From Microvirga rosea (GTDB lineage: Bacteria; Pseudomonadota; Alphaproteobacteria; Rhizobiales; Beijerinckiaceae): a DNA stretch of 64,000 nucleotides. Positions 26,055-35,856 of the stretch are shown here, piece after piece. The notes under the pieces are model-generated. The model was given only the letters and a program-made list of their open reading frames with translations, searched no databases and was not told the origin of the DNA. The stretch covers positions 1 through 64,000 of the forward strand of contig NZ_JAJDOP010000003.1 in NCBI RefSeq assembly GCF_020595095.1, given 5' to 3'. Positions within the stretch are counted from its first letter, which is position 1; each line of letters begins with the position of its first letter. Both the position numbers and the translations under genes were made by a program.

Positions 26055-27683
26055 GTGTCGCCTAAAGCAGATGTCGTTTTGCAGAATGGTCCGATCTGGT
26101 GCGGACGGGAGGAGGGGGTCGCCGAGGCCCTTGCGGTGTGGCAGGGCCGGGTCCTGGCTGTCGGGAGCCAAAAGGAGATTGCGCCGCTCATCGGGCCCGC
26201 AACGCGTGTGATCGATCTCAACGGACGCTTGGCGACCCCCGGACTCAACGATTCACACCTGCATCTGGTGTCTCTCGGCTTCATGATGGACTGGGTCGAC
26301 GTGACTCCCGCATCGGCGCCGACCCTCGACGGACTTCTTTCGCAAGTTCGGGAGCGGGCGTCCAAGTCGCGCCCGGGTGAATGGATTCTTGCTCGCGGCT
26401 ATGATCAGACCAAGCTCGACGTCGAACGTCACCCGCACCGTAGCGAACTCGACACGGCCGCGCCGGATAATCCGGTTATGGTCGTACGGACGTGCGGTCA
26501 CGTGTCGATCTGCAATTCGCACGCGCTGCAGCTCGCAGGGATCGACGAGAGCACGCCTGCGCCCGCCGGCGGCCTTATCGAGCAACGCAACGGAAGTCTT
26601 ACCGGTCTCCTGGCCGAGAACGCGCGCGGACCTGTCTGGGCCGTCATCCCATCCCCAACGGAGGACGACCTCGTCGCCGCCATCGAGCGGGGCGGGCGCT
26701 ACCTCCTGTCCTACGGCATCACGAGCTGCATGGATGCGGCGGTCGGCCAGCGAGGAGGATTTTCGGAAATTTCCGCCTATCATCGCGCCAAACGGGAAGG
26801 GCGACTGCCTGTCAGAACATGGCTGACGCTACTGGGAGATCCTGATCGCACGATCGTTCCGCAATGCTACGAAGCGGGCCTGATCTCCGGCACGGGCGAC
26901 GACATGCTGATGATCGGCGCGGTCAAGTATTTCCTCGACGGTTCGGCTGGCGGTCGCACCGCATGGATGTCCGAGCCTTATCTCGGCGAGGATCGGACGA
27001 CCGGGGTCAAGATTCTGACGGATGACGAGCTCGACGCTCTGGTCATGGACGCGCATGCCAAAGGCTATCAGCTTGCCTGTCATGCCATTGGCGATGCCGC
27101 CATCGAGCAATTGATCGGCGCCTATGAACGCGCCCTCGAGGAGCTTCCCGATCCGGACCGGCGGCACCGCATCGAGCATTCCGGCTTTTCCACCCCAAAA
27201 CAACATGAGCGCATGCTGAAAGCCGGCATCTATCCGTGCCCGCAACAGGTTTTCATCTACGATTTCGGCGATGCCTATGTGTCCGTGCTCGGTGAAGAAA
27301 GAGGATTGAGCAGCTATCCCTTCAAGACATGGTTCGATCTTGGTCTCAAGCCTGCCACGGGAAGCGATGCGCCAGTCTGTGATCCGAATCCGTTCCCGAA
27401 TTTCTACAGCATGCTCACACGCAAGACATGGAAGGGAACCGTCATGGATGCCCGCGAGCGTGTCACGATTGAAGAGGCGCTTCAAGCTTACACGGAGTTC
27501 GGCGCGTTCTCGCAGAAACTGGAAAATACCAAGGGACGTCTCGTGGAAGGACAACTGGCGGATATCGCCGTGTTCTCGCGAAACCTCCTGACTGCGAAGC
27601 CCGAGGATCTGCTTGACAACACATATTGCGATCTTACGATCCGAGGAGGTGCGATTGTTCACGATCGTCTTGGCGTGACTTAA
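26055..27683 (+). CDS. Amidohydrolase family 3 protein (YtcJ-like)
   Basis: A 542-residue metal-dependent hydrolase with a composite beta-sandwich/TIM barrel. Metal motifs are SHLHLVSLG (HxH), ACHAIGDAA, RIEHSGF and the C-terminal ATGSDAPV Asp. Relatives hydrolyse N-substituted formamides, amides or N-acyl amino acids. I use GTG 26055 because AGGAG lies 9 nt upstream; an in-frame TTG at 26037 precedes that site. It is 68 bp after the M81 gene and 117 bp before a peptide-binding protein gene, suggesting that imported amides or peptides are its substrates. Confidence 0.88.
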   Translation: MSPKADVVLQNGPIWCGREEGVAEALAVWQGRVLAVGSQKEIAPLIGPATRVIDLNGRLATPGLNDSHLHLVSLGFMMDWVDVTPASAPTLDGLLSQVRERASKSRPGEWILARGYDQTKLDVERHPHRSELDTAAPDNPVMVVRTCGHVSICNSHALQLAGIDESTPAPAGGLIEQRNGSLTGLLAENARGPVWAVIPSPTEDDLVAAIERGGRYLLSYGITSCMDAAVGQRGGFSEISAYHRAKREGRLPVRTWLTLLGDPDRTIVPQCYEAGLISGTGDDMLMIGAVKYFLDGSAGGRTAWMSEPYLGEDRTTGVKILTDDELDALVMDAHAKGYQLACHAIGDAAIEQLIGAYERALEELPDPDRRHRIEHSGFSTPKQHERMLKAGIYPCPQQVFIYDFGDAYVSVLGEERGLSSYPFKTWFDLGLKPATGSDAPVCDPNPFPNFYSMLTRKTWKGTVMDARERVTIEEALQAYTEFGAFSQKLENTKGRLVEGQLADIAVFSRNLLTAKPEDLLDNTYCDLTIRGGAIVHDRLGVT

Positions 27684-27799
27684 AAAACAAGAGGGACGCG
27701 CCTGGACGCCAAAATGCACTGACGACGGAATGCTTGTGGCCGAGCGGTCCGGCTTTAGCCGGCGACGCCGTGGACGCCAAACGTCATGGAGGATCAACT

Positions 27800-29389
27800 G
27801 TGTGGAAGAAGCTAATCGCAACAACGGCGCTTGCCCTCGTTATCGGTGGGGTTGCCGAGGCGCAGACCCCTCGTAAGGGCGGTACGATCCGCTTTACGGC
27901 GCCCTACGGCTCGAGTTTCGCCAATCTCGATATTCATACGTCCAACCGCGCCCAGGACGAAATCTGGGCCAAGGCCATTCATCGCACGCTGTATAATTGG
28001 GATGCGGTCAACAACAAGCCCGTACTGGAGCTTGCAAAATCGGTGAGCGTATCGAGCGACGGCTTGGTTTATACCTACAAGCTGCGCGACGATGCGATCT
28101 TCCATCATGGCCGCGCGATGAACGCGGATGACATCATCTGGACCTTCACGCGTCTGATGGACGGAAGCAAGGCCTATCCGGGCGCGCGCTATATCCGCAT
28201 CATCAAAGGCGCGGTCGAGGTCGAGAAGGGGCAAGCCAAGGAAATATCCGGTCTCAAGAAGATCGACGATCACACCATCGAAATGACCCTGACCGAGAAG
28301 GTGGATCCCGGCTATTACTTCTACCAGTCGATGCTCTCGATCTATCCGGCCGATGAAGCGAGCAAGGACTCGTTCAACTCGAAGCCGATCGGCCTTGGTC
28401 CCTACAAGTTCTCGGAATATGTTCCCGGTTCCCGCCTGGCGGCGGAGCGGTGGGAGAAGTTCTATAAGCCGGGAATGCCTTATGCGGACAAGGTGGTGAT
28501 CTCGATCATCGGCGAGGCGGCCGCGCGCGACGTCGCTTTCCGGAACAAGGAGATCGACGCCTCGATCCTCGGACCGGCGCAATACGTGGCTTATAAGGCC
28601 GATCCGGCGCTCTCGAAAGGGATTCTCGAAGTCGCGGAGGTCTATACCCGCGTCATGGGTCTGAATCCCACCTTCAAGCCCTTTGCCGACAAGCGGGTTC
28701 GGCAAGCGATCAACCACGCGATCGATGCCGATCTGATCATCAAGCGGCTGAACAAGGAAAAGGCTTATCGCGCCACGAGCTGGTTGCCGTTGTCCTCACC
28801 GGCGTACGACACCGGCCTGAAGCCTTATGCCTATGATCCCGAGAAGGCCAAGAAGCTGTTGGCCGAGGCAGGCTATCCTCAGGGGTTCGAGTTCGAGTGG
28901 ACTGCGACTTCCAATGAAAGCTGGGGCATTCCGATTGTCGAAGCGGCGATCCCGATGCTGGAAAAGGTGGGCATCAAGGTCAAGATCAAGCCTGTCGAAG
29001 GCACGGTGCTCTCCGAGGTTGCACGAAAGGGCGAGTATCAGGCTTTCATCTGGTCGCTCTCGACGGGACCGGATCCCCTGGCCGCGCTGAAGTGCTTCCA
29101 CTCGGCAACGCCACAGACGGCCTGCAATTACACCTTGTTCAAGAACCCCGAGTTCGACAAGCTTCTCGACGAAGCGAGTGCGACCTCCGATCCTGAGAAG
29201 CGTATCGAAAATCTGAAGAAGGCCAACGCCATCGTCTACGAAGAAGCGCCGATGTGGTTCTTCAACTACAACAAAGCGGTGATGGCATACCAGCCCTGGC
29301 TCAAGGGGCTGCAGCCGAACGCGACGGAACTCGCCATTCAGAACTACGAGGAGATGTGGGTCGACGAGTCCTCGCCAGCCTCGAAGTAG
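27800..29389 (+). CDS. Peptide ABC transporter substrate-binding protein (system 1)
   Basis: A 529-residue family 5 solute-binding protein (DppA/OppA type). The Sec signal peptide is VWKKLIATTALALVIGGVAEA, cleaved before QTPRKGGTIRF. GTG 27800 is the start because GGAGG ends 7 nt upstream and the signal peptide begins there. Family elements such as LRDDAIFHHGRAMNADDIIWTF and RVRQAINHAIDADLI are intact. It captures peptides or similar compounds in the periplasm for the permeases that follow. Confidence 0.93.
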   Translation: MWKKLIATTALALVIGGVAEAQTPRKGGTIRFTAPYGSSFANLDIHTSNRAQDEIWAKAIHRTLYNWDAVNNKPVLELAKSVSVSSDGLVYTYKLRDDAIFHHGRAMNADDIIWTFTRLMDGSKAYPGARYIRIIKGAVEVEKGQAKEISGLKKIDDHTIEMTLTEKVDPGYYFYQSMLSIYPADEASKDSFNSKPIGLGPYKFSEYVPGSRLAAERWEKFYKPGMPYADKVVISIIGEAAARDVAFRNKEIDASILGPAQYVAYKADPALSKGILEVAEVYTRVMGLNPTFKPFADKRVRQAINHAIDADLIIKRLNKEKAYRATSWLPLSSPAYDTGLKPYAYDPEKAKKLLAEAGYPQGFEFEWTATSNESWGIPIVEAAIPMLEKVGIKVKIKPVEGTVLSEVARKGEYQAFIWSLSTGPDPLAALKCFHSATPQTACNYTLFKNPEFDKLLDEASATSDPEKRIENLKKANAIVYEEAPMWFFNYNKAVMAYQPWLKGLQPNATELAIQNYEEMWVDESSPASK

Positions 29390-29426
29390 GCGAGGTTAAG
29401 TGCAGACGATCCACTAAATCGTGAAT

Positions 29427-29460
29427 CCTGACGCCACGGGCTCCGCGCCCGGGCGTCAGG
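29427..29460. other. Intercistronic hairpin after the binding-protein gene
   Basis: CCTGACGCC (29427-29435) pairs perfectly with GGCGTCAGG (29452-29460), and inner bases ACGGG/GCCCG extend the stem. No T-run follows. Such stems between binding-protein and permease genes commonly stabilise the 5' message or partly attenuate transcription. Confidence 0.65.
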
Positions 29461-29472
29461 CTGGAGTCCTGA

Positions 29473-30408
29473 ATGCTGACATTCATCGTGCGGCGCCTGC
29501 TGCAGACATTGCCGATCATTTTTGCTGTCGCGGCTCTTATTTTTGTCCTGTTCAGCGTAATTCCCGGCACTTTCGCATCGAGTATGAGCGAAGACGGACG
29601 CAGCGTGCTGGACCCTGAGATCATGGCGCGCATGAACAAGGAGTTCGGCTATGACGATCCGGTCTATGTCCGGTTCGGAAAGTACATCAGACAGCTTGCA
29701 AGCTTCGATCTCGGGACATCCTTCAGAACGCGTCAACCTGTGATCAGCGTGATCGCAGACCGGCTGTGGCCTACGGCACAGCTTGCCTTCGCGTCCATGG
29801 TGTTTGCGATCGTGATCGGAGTGCCGCTTGGGTTCATCGCAGCGCTGAGGTCGGATAGCTGGGTCGACATGGTGTCCATGGTGACGGCTGTTTCCGGCCT
29901 TTCATTGCCGAAATTCTGGCTCGGATTGATGCTGATGTATCTATTCGCGCTGGTTCTCGGGTGGCTTCCGAGTTTTGGATATGGCGACGGCAGCTTTCGC
30001 TATCTGATCCTGCCGGCAGTTGCTTTGGGCGTCGCACCCATGGCTCTGCTGGCGCGAACGACCCGAGCTGCGGTACTCGACATCATGAATGCCGATTTCG
30101 TCCGCACCGCGCGGGCCAAGGGAATGAGCGAACGTCGGGTGGTGCAATGGCACCTGACGCGGAATGCTCTCGTTATCGTTCTGACCACGATCGGCCTTCA
30201 GTTTGGAACCGTCATCGGCCAAGCGGTTGTGGTCGAGAAGCTCTTTTCCTGGCCCGGTCTCGGATCGCTGCTCGTAGACAGTGTCACCTTGCGCGATATC
30301 CCGGTGGTACAAGGATCGATCCTGGTGATCGTGTTGCTATTTCTGCTGATCAATACTCTCGTCGATGTCCTCTGCGCGGTCATTGATCCACGCATCAAGT
30401 ACAGCTGA
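29473..30408 (+). CDS. Peptide ABC transporter permease (DppB type, system 1)
   Basis: A 311-residue inner-membrane subunit beginning with the family N-terminal helix MLTFIVRRLLQTLPIIFAVAALIFV and carrying the EAA-type loop FVRTARAKGMSERRVVQWHLTRNAL. It ends ...IDPRIKYS, typical for DppB. It forms the channel with the DppC-type subunit, 9 bp downstream. Confidence 0.94.
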   Translation: MLTFIVRRLLQTLPIIFAVAALIFVLFSVIPGTFASSMSEDGRSVLDPEIMARMNKEFGYDDPVYVRFGKYIRQLASFDLGTSFRTRQPVISVIADRLWPTAQLAFASMVFAIVIGVPLGFIAALRSDSWVDMVSMVTAVSGLSLPKFWLGLMLMYLFALVLGWLPSFGYGDGSFRYLILPAVALGVAPMALLARTTRAAVLDIMNADFVRTARAKGMSERRVVQWHLTRNALVIVLTTIGLQFGTVIGQAVVVEKLFSWPGLGSLLVDSVTLRDIPVVQGSILVIVLLFLLINTLVDVLCAVIDPRIKYS

Positions 30409-30417
30409 GGCAACGGC

Positions 30418-31239
30418 ATGAGAATCAGAGCCAATCTTTTGATCGGTGGAGTTCTTTTTACGACCGTGGTCGTTACGGGCCTGCTTGCCCCGTGGCTGGC
30501 CCATACCGATCCGGTCATGGACGCGAACCTCATGTATGCGGAGGAGCCGCCAGGAACCGAGTTCTGGTTCGGCACGGATGCTCAAGGCCGGGATATCTAT
30601 AGCAGAGTGCTTTACGGCGCCCGGGTTTCCCTCACGGTCGGCATCGTCTCTCAGTTGATCAACACGGTGATCGGCGTTTGCCTCGGCCTGTCGGCCGGTT
30701 ACTGGGGCGGTTGGTGGGACGATGTCGTCAACGGCCTCACCAACATGATGCTGGCGATCCCGTCCCTGATTTTTGCCCTCGCCATCATGGCCATCCTCAG
30801 CCCGGGGCTGACCAGTCTCCTGATTGCATTGGGGCTCACCAATTGGTCATTCACGTGCCGCCTCGCGCGAGCGTCGGCTCTATCGTTGAAAAGCCAAGGC
30901 TATGTTCAGGCGGCAAAGGTCCTGGGCTACAGCGATATTCGGATCATGCTGACGCAGTTGTTGCCGAATATGCTCGGACCCATCATCGTCATCGGAACGC
31001 TTGGAATGGGTGGCGCGGTTCTTGCAGAAGCGGCGCTGTCTTTCCTTGGCCTTGGCATACGCCCCCCGTTTCCGAGTTGGGGAAGCATGCTGTCCGATGC
31101 CCGCGATCAGATCACCACGGCGCCTTGGATTTCGATTTTTCCGGGACTTGCCATTTTCATCACTGTTCTGGGGTTGAACCTGCTCGGTGACGGATTGCGC
31201 GACATTCTCGATCCTCACTCACGGACACGACGTGCATGA
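30418..31239 (+). CDS. Peptide ABC transporter permease (DppC type, system 1)
   Basis: A 273-residue inner-membrane subunit with the DppC signature FWFGTDAQGRDIYSRVLYGARVSL near residue 45 and the ATPase-docking loop YVQAAKVLGYSDIRIMLTQLLPN. Overlaps the next gene by 4 bp (ATGA). Confidence 0.94.
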   Translation: MRIRANLLIGGVLFTTVVVTGLLAPWLAHTDPVMDANLMYAEEPPGTEFWFGTDAQGRDIYSRVLYGARVSLTVGIVSQLINTVIGVCLGLSAGYWGGWWDDVVNGLTNMMLAIPSLIFALAIMAILSPGLTSLLIALGLTNWSFTCRLARASALSLKSQGYVQAAKVLGYSDIRIMLTQLLPNMLGPIIVIGTLGMGGAVLAEAALSFLGLGIRPPFPSWGSMLSDARDQITTAPWISIFPGLAIFITVLGLNLLGDGLRDILDPHSRTRRA

Positions 31240-32216
31240 GCGGGAACCCCCTCCTCGAAGTCGAGAATCTTCGGATCGACCTGACTGTCGGCGACACCAG
31301 GTTTCCGGCCGTCCAGGACATCTCATTTACCATTGAGCGCGGCGAAACCTTCGGCCTCGTCGGTGAGTCCGGTTGCGGGAAGAGCATTACATCGCTTGCT
31401 TTGATCGGTCTTCTTCGCCACCCCCTCAGCATAGGCGGGGGAAAGATCCGGTTTGATGGCCGCGAGATCCAAAATCTTTCACCCGGTGAGATGCGCAAGC
31501 TTCGGGGCAATCGCATCTCGATGATCTTCCAGGAGCCAATGACGGCGCTTAACCCGCTTTCGCCGATTGGCCGGCAGATCGCGGAAATGTTCGTGCTCCA
31601 CAAGGGAGCATCCTGGCGAGAAGCCGAGCGAATGTCGGTTGAGGCTCTGGCGAGCGTCCGGGTGCCTGCTCCCGAGCGACGGATCAAGGACTATCCGCAT
31701 CAATTGTCGGGCGGAATGCGCCAGCGCGTCATGATTGCCATTGCCCTGGCTTGTGAACCCGATCTCTTGTTGGCCGACGAGCCGACGACAGCTCTCGACG
31801 TTACGGTTCAGGCTGAGATCCTGGAGCTGATACGGGATCTCTCTGCCGCCCGGGGAACCGCCGTGCTCATGATCAGCCACGATCTCGGCCTGATCGCGAA
31901 TATGTGCCGGCGCGTTGGCGTCATGTATGCCGGGCGTCTCGTGGAAGAGCGCTATGCCGATGAGATCTTCCAAAACCCGAGCCATCCCTATACCAGCGGG
32001 CTCGTCGCCTCTCTTCCGTTGCTCGGCGCGCGCCTGAAACACGGACGTCAACGGCTCAAGGAGATCGCGGGTGTCGTCCCGCCCGTGGCAGCGTTTCCGG
32101 CCGGCTGTCGTTTCAATCCGCGCTGCTATGCGGCGACCGATATTTGCAGGGGCCAAGATCCTGGTGTGACACCTCTCGCCAATGGCGGTCTCGTTCGGTG
32201 CCATCATCATGAATAA
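31236..32216 (+). CDS. Peptide ABC transporter ATPase (DppD type, system 1)
   Basis: A 326-residue ATPase with Walker [17 protein letters not shown], signature [14 protein letters not shown] and Walker [14 protein letters not shown]. The C-terminal oligopeptide-transporter domain carries the Cys motif [15 protein letters not shown]. It works with the DppF-type ATPase, whose start lies 8 bp inside its end. Confidence 0.94.
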   Translation: MSGNPLLEVENLRIDLTVGDTRFPAVQDISFTIERGETFGLVGESGCGKSITSLALIGLLRHPLSIGGGKIRFDGREIQNLSPGEMRKLRGNRISMIFQEPMTALNPLSPIGRQIAEMFVLHKGASWREAERMSVEALASVRVPAPERRIKDYPHQLSGGMRQRVMIAIALACEPDLLLADEPTTALDVTVQAEILELIRDLSAARGTAVLMISHDLGLIANMCRRVGVMYAGRLVEERYADEIFQNPSHPYTSGLVASLPLLGARLKHGRQRLKEIAGVVPPVAAFPAGCRFNPRCYAATDICRGQDPGVTPLANGGLVRCHHHE

Positions 32217-33222
32217 TATGTCAGACGATGTGATCCTGCGGATCGAAAATCTCGCCGTGCACTTTCCTGTCGGAGGGGGCTTCCTCGGAAAGCCACGACG
32301 CCATCTGCATGCGGTGAATGGGGTCGATCTGGAACTCAGGCGCGGCGAATGCTTGGGCCTTGTGGGAGAGTCAGGCTGCGGAAAGTCGACGCTGGCGCTC
32401 TCGATTCTGGGGTTGCAGCAGCCGACCCATGGAAGGGTCGTTGTCGGTGGTCGCGCGATCGACGACGGGCTTGACCGCATGGCCCGGGCACGGATCACCC
32501 AGATGGTGTTCCAGGACCCATATTCCTCTCTCAATCCGCGCCAGACCATCCGCAAGACACTTGAAATCCCTCTTCGTGTCCACGGTGTCAAATCCGCAAG
32601 CGAGATCGATGGTCGTATCGCGGACATCCTCAAGCGCGTGGGACTGCGTCCGGAAGCTGCCGACCGTTACCCGCACGAATTCTCCGGTGGTCAGAGGCAA
32701 CGCATCGGTATCGCCCGCGCCCTAATCCTCGAACCCAAGATCGTCATCCTCGACGAACCGGTTTCCGCGCTTGACGTCTCGATCCGGGCACAGATCATCA
32801 ACCTGCTGCTTGAGCTCAAGGAAACCCTGGGGCTGTCTTATATCATGATCAGCCATGATCTCGGGGTCGTCGAGCATATGAGCGACCGAGTGGCCGTGAT
32901 GTATCTCGGACGCATTGTCGAGACCGGCACCTGGGAGACGATCTTCAGCAATCCGGCGCACCCCTACACCCGCGCCCTGATCGCCGCAATTCCTGATCCA
33001 TTCCAGCGCGGCAGCAGCGCCAAGATCACGGGAGAAATTCCAAATCCGCTGCAGCCGCCCACAGGGTGCGGCTTCCATCCCCGCTGTCCGGAGATGGCAG
33101 ATATCTGCCGCATGCCGCCCACGCCGGAGCTGGAAGAAGTTTCAGCAGGGCATTACGTGCGCTGCCGGAGAGTGCACGAGCTCTTTGTTCCGAGGCTGAA
33201 AGAAGAGCAAATTCATGGATAG
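32209..33222 (+). CDS. Peptide ABC transporter ATPase (DppF type, system 1)
   Basis: A 337-residue ATPase with Walker [17 protein letters not shown], signature FSGGQRQRIGIARA, Walker B IVILDEPVSALDV and the C-terminal Cys motif GCGFHPRCPEMADIC. The start is ATG 32209 (overlapping the upstream stop) or ATG 32218 just after it. The end overlaps the following two-domain hydrolase gene by 8 bp, tying that enzyme to the transporter. Confidence 0.94.
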   Translation: MNNMSDDVILRIENLAVHFPVGGGFLGKPRRHLHAVNGVDLELRRGECLGLVGESGCGKSTLALSILGLQQPTHGRVVVGGRAIDDGLDRMARARITQMVFQDPYSSLNPRQTIRKTLEIPLRVHGVKSASEIDGRIADILKRVGLRPEAADRYPHEFSGGQRQRIGIARALILEPKIVILDEPVSALDVSIRAQIINLLLELKETLGLSYIMISHDLGVVEHMSDRVAVMYLGRIVETGTWETIFSNPAHPYTRALIAAIPDPFQRGSSAKITGEIPNPLQPPTGCGFHPRCPEMADICRMPPTPELEEVSAGHYVRCRRVHELFVPRLKEEQIHG

Positions 33223-34744
33223 CGTCCCTATGGCTCAAGTCCCGACAATTTCCATTCGTGCTTCTCGTCCAGATGAAAACCCGTCGATCGGCACTCTCAG
33301 CATCGGCGACTGGAGTATCCCATGCACTGTCGGCGCAGGCGGGTTGGCTCCCATGACGCTGAAGCGGGAAGGGGACAAGCGAACGCCCATCGGGGTTTTT
33401 CCTCTGCGCTACGGCTTCTTCAATCCCGAGGCTCTGCCTGACTTCCCTGGTAATCTCGCTTTTCCCTTCGTTCCGATGACGCCAGGCATGATCTGGGAAG
33501 AGGAAGGTGAAAACTACAACCGGCTCGTTTATGCGGCAGGCGGTGAGCGCCCTGAGGACGAGCTTTCCCGCGCCCGAGACGAGAACCTGTTCGATGTCAT
33601 CGTCCCGATTGGGTATAACGACGCGGTGCCGGAGGTGGGGCGAGGCAGTGCATTGTTCATTCATGCTGCACGGAGCGACATGAGAGGCACAGCAGGATGC
33701 ATTGGCGTTCCACAGGAGAAAATGACGGAGTTCATACGCCGTCTCAAGCCCGGCATGGTTATCGATATCAACTATGCGGAAGCGCCAGACGAGAAAGTCT
33801 CAACCCCTGATGATCCGTTGGAAGCGATACGGTTCGTCGGACTTCAGCCTGGACCTAAGCTGATCATCATGGGAGCGGTCCATGGGAACGAGCCCTGCGG
33901 GCCGCAAGCCATCATGCGGGCGATTTCCGATTGCCGTTCCGGCCGCCTGAAGATCCGCCGTGGCGAAGTGACCTTTGTCCCGATTGCGAATCTCAAGGCC
34001 TATCGTCAGCGCACCCGCGAGGGTGATCGGAATCTCAATCGCGATCTGCGGGACAAGCCGGTTCCTGAGAACTATGAAGATCGAGTCGGCAACAGGATTT
34101 GCGCTTTTCTACGGCAACATGACGTCCTTTTGGATATTCACTCATTCCGTGGAGAAGGTGAATCTTTCGTGTTCGCGGGTCCTTTAGACAATTCCGGGGC
34201 TATTGAACCTTTTCGATATGCGAAGCCGGAGGGCGAGTTTGCCGTTCGTCTTGGCACGCAAACGGTCATCCATGGATGGCTCGGCGTCTACGATCAATTC
34301 CTGAAGAAGCGGGCGAACCTCGGATTGACCAATCCGAGCAGTGCGGAAGGCGTCGGCTCCACTGAGTACATGCGCTTTGCGGGAGGATATGGGGTCACGC
34401 TGGAATGCGGGAGCCATGACGACCCCGCCTCCGTGGAAGTCGGGTATTCGGCTATCCTGAACGCCCTGTCCCATCTGCAGATCATCGATGCGCCGCCGCC
34501 GCAGGTCTCCGCTCAAAACGCCATCCAGATTATCGATGTACTCTTATGCGAAGCCGAAGGCGATTGCCTGGCGGGTCAATGGAAGACCGGGGACGCAGTC
34601 CACGCGGGGGAAGCGCTGGTCTCGCGAGCCAACGGCGACACTGTCGTTGCACCGGGCCCGGGTTTCATCATTTTTCCGAACGAGAATCCGAAACTCGGCG
34701 ATGGGCTTTGCTATTTCGGCGTGGCGAGCGAGCGAGTCTTCTAG
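33215..34744 (+). CDS. YkuD L,D-transpeptidase domain fused to AstE/AspA-like zinc hydrolase
   Basis: A 509-residue protein with two catalytic domains. Residues about 10-185 form a YkuD-like domain: LKREGDKRTPIGVFPLRYG and the active-site stretch ALFIHAARSDMRGTAGCIGV, with His150 and nucleophile Cys162 (Gly replaces the usual Arg after CI). Residues about 205-430 form an M14-related succinylglutamate desuccinylase/aspartoacylase domain: GAVHGNEPCGP (zinc His223, Glu226), DRNLNRD, LLDIHSF (zinc His309) and TLECGSHDD (general base Glu397), then the family's small C-terminal beta domain. No signal peptide or membrane helix, so cytoplasmic. The start overlaps the ATPase gene by 8 bp. A role in trimming imported peptides, perhaps murein peptides, is inference. 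Confidence 0.85.
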   Translation: MDSVPMAQVPTISIRASRPDENPSIGTLSIGDWSIPCTVGAGGLAPMTLKREGDKRTPIGVFPLRYGFFNPEALPDFPGNLAFPFVPMTPGMIWEEEGENYNRLVYAAGGERPEDELSRARDENLFDVIVPIGYNDAVPEVGRGSALFIHAARSDMRGTAGCIGVPQEKMTEFIRRLKPGMVIDINYAEAPDEKVSTPDDPLEAIRFVGLQPGPKLIIMGAVHGNEPCGPQAIMRAISDCRSGRLKIRRGEVTFVPIANLKAYRQRTREGDRNLNRDLRDKPVPENYEDRVGNRICAFLRQHDVLLDIHSFRGEGESFVFAGPLDNSGAIEPFRYAKPEGEFAVRLGTQTVIHGWLGVYDQFLKKRANLGLTNPSSAEGVGSTEYMRFAGGYGVTLECGSHDDPASVEVGYSAILNALSHLQIIDAPPPQVSAQNAIQIIDVLLCEAEGDCLAGQWKTGDAVHAGEALVSRANGDTVVAPGPGFIIFPNENPKLGDGLCYFGVASERVF

Positions 34745-34762
34745 AACGGGAGGTCGGCTCAG

Positions 34763-34800
34763 CCCGATCCCTGGCGGATTCATGGAATCCGCCAGTCGGG
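34763..34800. terminator. Strong hairpin after the fusion gene
   Basis: CTGGCGGATT (34771-34780) and AATCCGCCAG (34786-34795) form a perfect 10-bp stem with a 5-nt loop, extended by CCCGA/TCGGG outside a small bulge. It lies 27 bp past the stop of the fusion gene. The lack of a T-run makes intrinsic termination uncertain; it may protect the 3' end. Confidence 0.55.
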
Positions 34801-34912
34801 CATTCCGGTCGAGAAGACCAGACCCACTTTCATTGGCTTCTCCCTTGTCCCCGAGCAGTGAATTGTGGAGACGCTCCTTTGTCGCCGAGTGTGACGGAGC
34901 TTGATGGATACC

Positions 34913-35782
34913 TTAATAGAAAGTCCAGAGAAGGCTTTCACTGAGTTCCTTCAATGCTTCGACTGCATCTGGCCGCTCCCGCGCAACAGCGATGATGATT
35001 GCGTCAGCGAGCGCGAACATCGCTGAGGGAGAATTGGGCAGAAGTCGATTTCGCGCGGGGGCAAACAAGGTCTTGTTCGCGATGCGCGCCAGTGGCGATG
35101 TCGGTGCATCGGTTAGTGCGATCAATGTCGCGCCGCGCTTCTTGGCAAGACTTATCAATTCGACGGTTGCCCGAGAATAACGCGGCATGGAAATCGCGAG
35201 TATGAGATCGTCCGGGCCCGCCGACATCATATGCCGTATGGCGTGCTCCGGCCCCACGCGAGACGATGCGAAGATGACGCTCGCATCAAGATAAAGCGCG
35301 AGGCCTTCTTCAAGGTAGGCGGCCACATGATGGCTCGCGCCCGATCCAACGATGAAAATCCGCCGGGCCTGCAGGAGCGCATCGATAATCTGGGAGCAAG
35401 TTTCCTCATCCAAGGTGGAGATGGTGTCTGCCAGATTCGCGGCCTGATCCTTGAGGGCGGTAACAAAGGTTGTGAATGTCGATCCGGCGGAGGCACGGGC
35501 GTCTGCGAGGTCGTCTACCGGGCCCATCGCAAGTTTGAGGGCGGTTGAAAGGGCGGCGCGAAACTCGCCGTAACCGCCATAACCCAAACTGCGCACGAAA
35601 CGTGTGACGGTTGCGGTCGAAGTCCCGCTTCTCTCTGCTAACCCTTCGATGGTCATTGTCGCCGTATCGAGCGGATTTTGCAGGACAAAATCCGCCGCGC
35701 GACGATGAGCCCCGCTCAAGGAAGAGTAGACGCCCCCAATGCGATTGGCGAGGTCCGTCGTCGGCTTCAGAGGAGGTGACAT
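34913..35782 (-). CDS. RpiR/MurR-family transcriptional regulator
   Basis: A 289-residue regulator with an N-terminal RpiR helix-turn-helix (about 15-85, LAERSGTSTATVTRFVRSLGYGGYGEFR) and a SIS sugar-phosphate-binding domain (about 125-265, RIFIVGSGASHHVAAYLEEGLALY and LAISMPRYSRATVELI). Family members include MurR, which senses N-acetylmuramate 6-phosphate, and regulators of other sugar phosphates. It is divergent from peptide system 2 and convergent with the fusion hydrolase operon, so it probably controls system 2 and perhaps both. Confidence 0.92.
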   Translation of the reverse strand: MSPPLKPTTDLANRIGGVYSSLSGAHRRAADFVLQNPLDTATMTIEGLAERSGTSTATVTRFVRSLGYGGYGEFRAALSTALKLAMGPVDDLADARASAGSTFTTFVTALKDQAANLADTISTLDEETCSQIIDALLQARRIFIVGSGASHHVAAYLEEGLALYLDASVIFASSRVGPEHAIRHMMSAGPDDLILAISMPRYSRATVELISLAKKRGATLIALTDAPTSPLARIANKTLFAPARNRLLPNSPSAMFALADAIIIAVARERPDAVEALKELSESLLWTFY

Positions 35783-35843
35783 CGGTACTCCGGATAGGTT
35801 GACGTCATAATTTTTTCATGATTTCTAAAGTTCGAAAATAAAT

Positions 35844-35856
35844 CTGTCAAAGACAG
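35844..35856. promoter_or_regulatory. Dyad CTGTC-AAA-GACAG in the RpiR/system 2 divergent region
   Basis: A perfect 5-bp dyad with a 3-bp spacer, 24 bp before the binding-protein start, next to AT-rich sequence (ATTTTTTC ... GAAAATAAAT, about 35810-35842) that is itself roughly symmetrical. Either could be the RpiR operator. Confidence 0.35.
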
